Assembly (NCBI GenBank): GCA_902766515.1
Contig: CACXEB010000174.1
Span: forward strand, 1 to 6,670
DNA from: an uncultured Eubacteriales bacterium
Lineage (GTDB): Bacteria > Bacillota_A > Clostridia > Christensenellales > Aristaeellaceae
Length of the DNA stretch: 6,670 bases
Direction of reading: 5' to 3'
Each line of letters starts with the position of its first letter. Position 1 is the stretch's first letter. The notes beneath the pieces were generated by a model that was not told where the DNA came from, did no database searches, and saw only the letters and a program-made list of their open reading frames with translations. This document shows, in pieces, positions 1 to 5,394 of the stretch. The translations under genes were made by a program, and so were the position numbers.

Positions 1-87
1 AAAAAATTCCACTGGGGCAGGATGTTCACGCCGATCGAACGTCTCTATGCTGCATGGAAGGCCCCAAAGAGACAGACAAACAGCTGA
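1..87 (+). CDS. Possible C-terminal tail of a gene entering from the left edge
   Basis: Frame 1 is open from the first base and ends at TGA (85-87), giving 28 residues beginning KKFHWGRMF and containing TPIERLY. The aromatic and basic composition, with a Trp-Gly-Arg followed by a Pro-Ile-Glu, loosely recalls the cytoplasmic tail of multi-spanning DUF418/YeiB-like membrane proteins (their GPLEW motif). That resemblance is a memory-level impression from very few residues and should not be used as an assignment. A random open frame of this length is quite possible. The sequence left of the window would settle it. Confidence 0.3.
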   Translation, partial: KKFHWGRMFTPIERLYAAWKAPKRQTNS

Positions 88-450
88 TATAGTTCAGTGG
101 CCAGAGCTGGAAATATGAGCGTCCCGTGTTTTTTCTCTTTACTCATAACACGTCTTTATTAAGAACGCTGCCTGCTGGAATCATTTTATACATATCCTGA
201 CGCGAATGATTGGCTGAATGACCAGCGGCGATTATCGCGAAGCACCTGTCGATGGATCGGATTCTCCCGGACCGCTGCGGACGGATATCCGGATTGCGCC
301 GCTGATCACCGGAATGCTCACAGCCAGACAGGAGGCATGACATCATGCCGAGGGTTATATGCAGGAAGAAATCGCCGGATTGGAGGAGCTGATCCGAACC
401 TCTCGGCTGCGATCTGCGAGCTGGCTGGAGAAGGAAGCCTTGAGCATGCC
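88..450. other. Region without a supported gene; possible gene remnant
   Basis: No gene can be supported here. From 88 to about 215 the DNA is more AT-rich than its surroundings, with a T-rich stretch near 129-140, and looks intergenic. From 218 a plus-strand frame reads ATG, runs 40 codons (including PVDGSDSPGPL and IRIAPLITGML), hits TGA at 338-340, and then continues open to TAG at 530-532. The second part begins in a helical, Glu-rich run (EEIAGLEELI) and ends in an aromatic stretch (IVWQDWFLWRIRF). The texture is protein-like on both sides of the stop, so a decayed gene is possible. There is no usable ribosome binding site for 218 and no family I recognise. The AGGAGG at 330-335 leads only to a 15-codon frame from 345, or lies too close to the ATG at 337. 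Confidence 0.35.
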
Positions 451-2454
451 TCAGCTGTTGAGCATTGTTTGGCAAGACTGGTTTTTATGGCGGATCCGTT
501 TCAATCGCGTGCCCGTCCGAACCCCGGGATAGGCGCGGTAGAATTCGTCGAACTGGGCGAAGTTGGTCCGGATGTAATACGGCGGATGCAGGTCGGATTC
601 GAAGTTGCTGATCGCTTCCTCCCGGGTTTTGAAGCAGCGGAAGAATTTCCGGGCGAGCGTTTCAAAATACAGCGGATAATCGAAGCCTTCCGTTTTCTTC
701 GCCAGGTCCAGCGTCACGCGGATCCCCACCAGGTCTGCGGTCATTTCCGTCAGCTTTTTCTGTCCGTCCATTTGGGAATGATCCATCAGTTCGATGCTGC
801 TCAGTTTCCCCACCAGGCGCTGGTTTATTTCCTGGTATTTCTGCAGGTCTTCCTGCGTCAGCGGGCTGGCGTAGTCTCCCTGCCCGCCATACTGGATGCC
901 GTTGATGTCAAAGCCGTGTCCCATCTCATGGGCGATGGTCTGACCGAGCGAGGCCAGCAGGGTTTCCCGGGAAGCTTTGTTATAGAACTCCGGCTCAAGG
1001 ATCCCCGCCATCATGTAGAAGGTGTTTCTTTGCGGCTCGTAAATGGCGTCCGGCTTCAGCATGGTATCGTCGTACAAAAGCCGCAGGCCCCGGTCATACG
1101 CCGTGCCGGCCGCGCGCAGGAGAAGCTGGTGCTCCGTGCGATCGTACCGGAAGGCTGCCTGCAGAAGGCTGATGCCCTCCGCGCTGAGCGCTTCCAGCAG
1201 CGGCTCATAATCAAACCGCTCCTCCGGACCGACAATCACCACCTGGATCATGGAGGCTTTTTCCGCCGCTTTTTTCCGGGATTCCTCCGACAGCCATGCG
1301 CACCGGCTCAGCCTGTCCGCCAGCGCCTGCCTGCATTCTTCCGCCAGCGCGCGGACCTCGGCGCGCTGCGCTGGAGTAATACAGGCGTCCGCGTAGGCCT
1401 GTTCGACCAGATTCCGGGCGTGCATTTCCAGATATTCATCCGCGGCGGCCTTCAGGTCCGCGTCCCCGTCGATCTGGCGGGCCCTGGCATAGGTGGCCGG
1501 GTCCAGATAATCCGCCGCGTACCGAAGCAGTGTGATGCCCACGATGGCCTGGAACAGGTCCAGGTTTTCATTCGTGTACTGACGCTGGACATAGCGGAAG
1601 CTGGGAAGCATCATGCTTTGATAAACCGCCGCCTCCGGCGCGTCCTCCCGGATGAATCCCTGGCACAGCAGCTGGTCATACAGGGGCGTGCAGATCTCCC
1701 GGATGTCCGCGGCCGTCAGGAGCTTCTGGTTTCCCGGATCGGCGATGTCCGCATCGGTCATCAGGCCCGCGATATACTCATCCTGGTACTTCGCGATGCG
1801 CGCTGCCATCTGCCGGGCGCTTTCCGGGGCGTATCCCAGCAGCGCCAGCTCTGCTTCCACCTTTTTCAAATCCGGCAGGGGGTTGCCCGCGGGTTCCGCA
1901 TCGTCCTCCGTCGAAGCGAACGGCACAAGATCCGCGACCTGAAGCGTCAGGGCAAACTTTTCCGGATCCTGCCCGGACTTTTCCAGGTGGCATTGGGCAT
2001 AGGGAGCGCCGAAGAGAAAGCCTTCCTCCCGGCACAGGGCGGACAGTTCCTCCACGGTTTTCGTTTCCCGTATGCGCCGGACGTACGCCAGCAGGGGCTC
2101 CAGGCCCTCTTTCTCCCGGCGCCCGCCGTCCATGATCAGGGAGGTCAGGATGCGCAGGGACCTGGCTTCGGGGCTGCCGCCGGTATTGATCAGGTGCCAG
2201 ACGGCATCCCGCACCCTTTGGGCAACGACGGCCGCGTGACTGACCTTCGCGTCCGGCGCCTCGGCGGCCTTTTTGTGCAGATCTTAATTCACATACAGGT
2301 AGTAATCGTTTTCGGGCGCGGGCCGTTCAAGGGGCAGGTTGCCCGGCAGCTCCGGATTGACCCATGGCTTGCCTTCCGGATGATCCTCTGCGAAAGCGGC
2401 CGGAAGACCGGCGAGCAGGCACAGCGTCAGCAGGATACAAAGCACTTTTTTCAT
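451..2454 (-). pseudogene. Secreted M13-family zinc metallopeptidase (neprilysin/PepO type), interrupted by an in-frame stop
   Basis: This is a zinc endopeptidase of the neprilysin/PepO family, expected outside the membrane cleaving peptides. Start ATG at 2454 follows GGAGGA. Residues 1-22 are a signal peptide (MKKVLCILL... ending AFA before Glu23). The frame then reads to NDYYLYVN and meets TAA at codon 57 (2286-2284). It continues in the same frame to TGA at 453-451, 668 codons including both stops, a normal family length. The catalytic part is intact: HEMGH at 509-513 (zinc ligands and general base), EMTAD at 570-574 (third ligand Glu570), and His623 and Arg629 spaced as in neprilysin His711/Arg717. 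The usual NAYY and PAGIL motifs read DAIY (469-472) and MAGIL (482-486). The end lacks the usual C-terminal region with its final Trp. Restart at GTG 2214 would give 587 residues without signal peptide and has no good ribosome binding site. The family call is sure; whether the stop is real, an assembly error or strain-specific is unknown. Confidence 0.9.
2284..2286 (-). other. In-frame TAA nonsense codon in the M13 peptidase
   Basis: On the minus strand the codons read TAC CTG TAT GTG AAT TAA GAT CTG (Y L Y V N stop D L). M13 proteins normally carry a D-F-Y-x-Y-V-N block here, often followed by Tyr. TAT or TAC to TAA is one base change, so a lost Tyr57 is the simplest reading. The frame is unbroken before and after, so this is a substitution and not a frameshift. 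General recoding of TAA is not needed to explain the window: the next gene upstream ends in TAG, and the peptidase and the transporter both end in TGA. Confidence 0.85.
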
Positions 2455-2460
2455 GGCGGT

Positions 2461-2466
2461 TCCTCC
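2461..2466 (-). promoter_or_regulatory. Ribosome binding site of the M13 peptidase gene
   Basis: GGAGGA on the minus strand ends six bases before ATG 2454. It supports 2454 as the original start of the peptidase, upstream of the nonsense codon, and lies within the 42-base gap after the stop of the preceding gene. Confidence 0.8.
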
Positions 2467-2496
2467 ACGTCGTTGATGAAAAGGGGGCGGCAGCGG

Positions 2497-3381
2497 CTAT
2501 TCCGTCCGCCCGGCAGGATCGGCCGAGATGACGTACATCCCGTCCGATCGGACAAGCAGCCCCTGATACAATTCCAGGGAAGCCAGAACACGGCCTGACG
2601 GATCAGACAGATCATAGCAGACCGTCCCGCCTGTGGTGACCGTCGCGTTGGCCTTGCCGGTCACTTTTCCGTACCGGATCAGATCCAGCAGTTCCTGCCG
2701 GTCCGTTTCACTGACGCTCAGCTTTTGCGGGCCGGCTTCGCAATCCATATAGACGGCGGAGACTGTCAGACCGTCCGGATCCAGCCCTTCCATGCCGCAG
2801 AAGGACCGGATGGATACCGGCTGGAACCCCTGGGGGCCCATGCTGCCGCCATAGCAGGTGACCTGGGGGAAGGTCCGGCGCAGGTACAGATACAGCGCCT
2901 GGGCGTCGGGGTCGGTATTTTCAAAGCAATCATCCCCGGACATGCCCAGCAGGATGCAATGCGCCCTCCGCTCCCGGTCGTACTGAACGGCGTAGCTTCG
3001 CTCCGTGCCCGCGTCGTTGGCAGCGGGATGGGATGCGTGCCCCTGGTCCTCGGTGCTGAGGACCAGGCTTTTCAGGTCGAACAGTTTCTCACGGCTGAGC
3101 CGTCCGATGAGCTCCATCCCGCCGGATATCCGGAGGTATTCCAGCTGCTCCTCTGTCTGATAGGGCCATTTCAGCTCGCTGTCATATCCGGTCGCCAGCC
3201 ACAGACAGCCATCGTCATCCACGCAGCCGATCTGCACGCGGTCGCCCCAGCCCGCCTGACGGTAAGCGGTATACAGGATCACCTGTCCGGGGCCCGGAGC
3301 GTTCGCCGGTTCGGCGCCGCCCGCCGGACATGTGCCGGCAGCCAAAAGCATCGTGGCAATCAGGCAAATGATTTTCTTCAT
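2497..3381 (-). CDS. Secreted protein of unknown function, first gene of the minus-strand pair
   Basis: I do not recognise this 294-residue protein. It starts at ATG 3381 behind AGGAGG and ends in TAG. Residues 1 to about 23 are a signal peptide (MKK, then a hydrophobic core IICLIATMLLAA). The AGTC around Cys18 is not a proper lipobox, so cleavage by signal peptidase I, probably after GGA at 21-23, is likelier than lipoprotein processing. No further membrane segment follows, so a soluble exported protein is expected. The mature part contains ILYTAYRQAGWGD, an aromatic ELKWPYQTEEQLEYL stretch, a LFDLKSL motif, and a C-terminal portion of predicted beta character (SLELYQGLLV, DGMYVI). Several Cys residues could form disulfides. 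The M13 peptidase gene follows after 42 bases in the same direction, so the two are probably cotranscribed. That makes it a candidate partner, substrate or inhibitor of the peptidase, which is inference from position only. Confidence 0.85.
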   Translation of the reverse strand: MKKIICLIATMLLAAGTCPAGGAEPANAPGPGQVILYTAYRQAGWGDRVQIGCVDDDGCLWLATGYDSELKWPYQTEEQLEYLRISGGMELIGRLSREKLFDLKSLVLSTEDQGHASHPAANDAGTERSYAVQYDRERRAHCILLGMSGDDCFENTDPDAQALYLYLRRTFPQVTCYGGSMGPQGFQPVSIRSFCGMEGLDPDGLTVSAVYMDCEAGPQKLSVSETDRQELLDLIRYGKVTGKANATVTTGGTVCYDLSDPSGRVLASLELYQGLLVRSDGMYVISADPAGRTE

Positions 3382-3390
3382 TTCAGCGTT

Positions 3391-3396
3391 CCTCCT
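3391..3396 (-). promoter_or_regulatory. Ribosome binding site of the secreted unknown protein
   Basis: A perfect AGGAGG on the minus strand lies nine bases before ATG 3381. It fixes the start of this gene. Confidence 0.85.
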
Positions 3397-3454
3397 GGTT
3401 TCTCCGCGCCCATTGATGCAGACGGATGCGGTGGGTCACAGTTTCTGTAAAGGA

Positions 3455-3483
3455 ATCATATCATTCTTCCCACGACTTGACAA
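3455..3483 (-). promoter_or_regulatory. Sigma-A type promoter for the minus-strand gene pair
   Basis: Read on the minus strand: -35 TTGTCA (3483-3478), a 17-base spacer, and -10 TATGAT (3460-3455) preceded by TGA, which makes an extended -10. Each hexamer matches the consensus at five of six bases. Transcription should begin near 3448, giving a leader of about 67 bases before ATG 3381. No riboswitch-like structure was seen in the leader. Confidence 0.7.
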
Positions 3484-3505
3484 GAATAAAAAGAATAAGT
3501 AGAAT
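3477..3505 (+). promoter_or_regulatory. Sigma-A type promoter for the EamA fusion gene
   Basis: -35 TTGACA (3477-3482, perfect consensus), a 17-base spacer, and -10 TAGAAT (3500-3505, one mismatch). The predicted start of transcription is near 3512, downstream of the ATG at 3504. This rules out longer versions of the downstream protein and supports ATG 3549. Confidence 0.75.
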
Positions 3506-3516
3506 GTCAGAAGAAT
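3483..3516 (+). repeat. Four short AGAAT direct repeats in the promoter region
   Basis: AGAAT occurs at 3483-3487, 3492-3496, 3501-3505 and 3512-3516, that is at steps of 9, 9 and 11 bases, close to one helical turn. A fifth copy lies on the other strand at 3467-3463. The third copy forms the end of the plus-strand -10 box. They could be sites for a regulator bound on one DNA face, or simply reflect a purine-rich, AT-rich leader. Confidence 0.45.
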
Positions 3517-3532
3517 GCAAGAAGAAAGATTC

Positions 3533-3540
3533 GGTGGGAG
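3533..3540 (+). promoter_or_regulatory. Ribosome binding site deciding the start of the EamA fusion gene
   Basis: GGTGGGAG lies eight bases before ATG 3549. It is a moderate match, but together with the promoter at 3477-3505 it selects 3549 over the in-frame ATGs at 3504 and 3426, which lie at or before the expected transcription start. Confidence 0.65.
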
Positions 3541-3548
3541 TTGGAAAC

Positions 3549-5321
3549 ATGACAAAAAAGGAATCTGTCATCGTTTTGCTGTCCATTACGCTGTGCTGGA
3601 GCTCTTCTTACGTATTTATCAAAGCGGTCCCTGAGGATTTCACGGTCTATTCCTACCTGGCGCTCACCTCCGGGACGGCCGCCCTGCTGATTTCCATCCT
3701 GTGCTGGAAGCGCCTCAGGCTTTTGACACGGAAAGCGCTGTGGCAGGGTGTCATCCTCGGCCTGCTGATCACGGGCAACATGACTCTGGAAAAGCTGGGC
3801 CTGGACCACCTGCCCGCTTCTTCAGTCAGCGCGCTGGAGGCCCTCAATATCATCATCGTCCCCATCATTCTGATGCTGCGGAAGAAATTCCCGACGCGCA
3901 ACAATGTGGCAGGCATCCTGCTCATCTTTGCGGGGATCCTGATTTCCAGCTATGTGTCCATGAGCGGCAGCGGACTGCTGGGAATCCTGTTTATCGTTGT
4001 TTCCTGTGTGATGATGTCGCTGTACACGATACTGGCGACAGAGTATACCAAGGAAACCGATCCCATGCTCCTGACTATCCTCCAACTGGCCGTCACGGCG
4101 GTGACGGGCTTCATCCTGTGGGCCGCAACCGATCCGGGCTCCCTGACCAGGATCAGCTGGTCGCAGGAGACACTGTCCTATATCTTTATCCTGGCGTTCT
4201 TTTCCAAGGCTTATGCCTATACGATGCTGATGTACGCCGACAAATACGCGGACGCCATCAGCGTGACCGTGATTGCCGCGCTCGATCCCGTCGTTACGCT
4301 GTTCATGGCGATCATCATACCGACGGAAGGGACCGCGGAGATCTTTACCTTCCGCTCGCTGCTCGGCGCGGTGGTCATTACCGCCGGCGCTATCGTCGCC
4401 GGTACGAACTTCCTGACCCCCAGGGAGAAACGGGCCGCGGAAGGACCTCCTGAAGAGAAAAAGCCGGAGCCTGCCGCGGTCCGGAAGGAAGCGGCGGAGC
4501 AACGCCTGTCCGGCAGGCAGAGGCGCAGGATCATGGCGCTGGCCTTTGCGGGAATCGTGGCGCTGTTTGCCGTGCTGGCCGTGTCCATCGACGTGATGGA
4601 CATGGCGGACGGCTATACGAACCTGCGGCCCGAAAACTGCCTGTCGGTCCCGGCCGGAATCATGCTGGGCCCGCTCGGCGCGCTTGCCTGTGCCTTAGGA
4701 AACCTGATTGCAGACTTTTTCGAGGACTATAACGAGACCAGGATAATCGGCTTTATCGCCAATTTCATCCTGGCCTATCTGCCGTACAAGGTGTGGCGGA
4801 CCTTATCTCCCGGGAAATACAATGTGCACACCTGGAAGAGGATCCTCCTCTATCTGTGGGCTGCGGCGCTTGGCTGCCTGTACTGCTCCTGCCTGCTGGG
4901 CGTCTGCCTGGCTTACCTGTACCATGAATACTATGAGATCATCAGCCTGCAGATCTTCGCGAACAACTTCGGTTTTGCGACCTGCTTCGGCCTGCCGCTG
5001 TTCATCGTCCTGCGTTCGGATGACAGGATCGGCCTGATGTGGCTGGGGACCATGGCGGAGCTGAACGGGATGTTCCCCCGCAGGATCGATCCGCGGTCGA
5101 GGCTGGCTCCCGGGCGCAGGCACCTCATCTCCTGGATGCTGATCGTGGCGGACACGGCGGTTGTCGGCACGCTTTTCCTCTGTACTGCCTATATGCAGCA
5201 GTGGTGGGAGAATCCCTTCGTCACTGTCCTGTCCGTGCTGGCCGGCGTTCTGCTGCTGGTTACCTGCCTTTTCCCATCGGGAGTGGAACGGATGTCCGAG
5301 GCGGAGCTGTCCGTGCAATGA
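3549..5321 (+). CDS. EamA/DMT-family transporter fused to an ECF S-component-like membrane domain
   Basis: A 590-residue membrane protein. Residues 1 to about 285 form a standard ten-helix drug/metabolite transporter built of two EamA repeats. Repeat one opens with LLSITLCWSSSYVFIK and contains GLDHLPASSVSALEAL; repeat two contains SLYTILATEY and ends LLGAVVITAGAIVAGT. Such proteins export small metabolites or amino acids, and the substrate cannot be read here. Residues 286-327 are a charged, Pro- and Glu-rich linker ending in RQRRRR, expected in the cytoplasm. Residues 328-574 add about six further hydrophobic segments. A GPLGALACALGNLIADFF stretch (374-391), then IIGFIANFILAYLPYK (399-414), resembles S components of ECF vitamin/queuosine-type transporters; that match is from memory and moderate. 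One helix is Cys-rich (443, 446, 448, 453). The frame is continuous through the linker with no good internal start. The gene after it lies 73 bases downstream. The EamA half is sure, the second half tentative. Confidence 0.88.
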   Translation: MTKKESVIVLLSITLCWSSSYVFIKAVPEDFTVYSYLALTSGTAALLISILCWKRLRLLTRKALWQGVILGLLITGNMTLEKLGLDHLPASSVSALEALNIIIVPIILMLRKKFPTRNNVAGILLIFAGILISSYVSMSGSGLLGILFIVVSCVMMSLYTILATEYTKETDPMLLTILQLAVTAVTGFILWAATDPGSLTRISWSQETLSYIFILAFFSKAYAYTMLMYADKYADAISVTVIAALDPVVTLFMAIIIPTEGTAEIFTFRSLLGAVVITAGAIVAGTNFLTPREKRAAEGPPEEKKPEPAAVRKEAAEQRLSGRQRRRIMALAFAGIVALFAVLAVSIDVMDMADGYTNLRPENCLSVPAGIMLGPLGALACALGNLIADFFEDYNETRIIGFIANFILAYLPYKVWRTLSPGKYNVHTWKRILLYLWAAALGCLYCSCLLGVCLAYLYHEYYEIISLQIFANNFGFATCFGLPLFIVLRSDDRIGLMWLGTMAELNGMFPRRIDPRSRLAPGRRHLISWMLIVADTAVVGTLFLCTAYMQQWWENPFVTVLSVLAGVLLLVTCLFPSGVERMSEAELSVQ

Positions 5322-5380
5322 TGGGCGCCTGCCGGCGGAACTTATTTCAGAAACATCCGTCTATGATGATGAACCCATCA

Positions 5381-5388
5381 AAGGAGGT
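5381..5388 (+). promoter_or_regulatory. Strong ribosome binding site of the surface repeat protein
   Basis: AAGGAGGT, a near-perfect anti-16S match, lies six bases before ATG 5395. It fixes the start of the last gene. The 73-base gap between genes contains no clear terminator or promoter, so readthrough from the transporter gene is likely. Confidence 0.85.
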
Positions 5389-5394
5389 CCGCCC

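Noticed and set aside
125..152. Inverted repeat CGTGTT...AACACG followed by TCTTTATT, as a possible terminator
   Set aside because: The stem is only six pairs with a 16-base loop and an interrupted T tract. It is too weak to call as a terminator.
2212..2214. GTG 2214 as the true start of the peptidase
   Set aside because: There is no properly spaced ribosome binding site, and the homologous part of the protein clearly continues upstream through the YVN block to a signal peptide starting at 2454.
451..2454. Genome-wide reassignment of TAA as an amino acid to explain codon 57
   Set aside because: One nonsense codon is explained by a single mutation. No other gene in the window needs an internal TAA to be read through, so there is no positive evidence for an altered code.
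337..2598. A 753-codon open frame on the plus strand, the longest in the window
   Set aside because: It lies antisense to the M13 peptidase and its upstream neighbour. The minus strand carries the signal peptide, HEMGH, EMTAD and the His/Arg pair, while the plus product has no domain pattern and is rich in Arg, Gln, Gly and His. Such long shadows are common in GC-rich DNA.
3426..3548. Longer N-terminus of the transporter from ATG 3426 or ATG 3504
   Set aside because: Both codons lie upstream of the transcription start predicted from TTGACA-N17-TAGAAT. The added residues are polar and basic, and 3549 has its own ribosome binding site directly before a typical EamA first helix.
5328..5340. Short hairpin CGCC-TGC-CGGCG type after the transporter stop, as a possible terminator
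   Set aside because: The stem is only four to five pairs and no T run follows, so it does not separate the two plus-strand genes.
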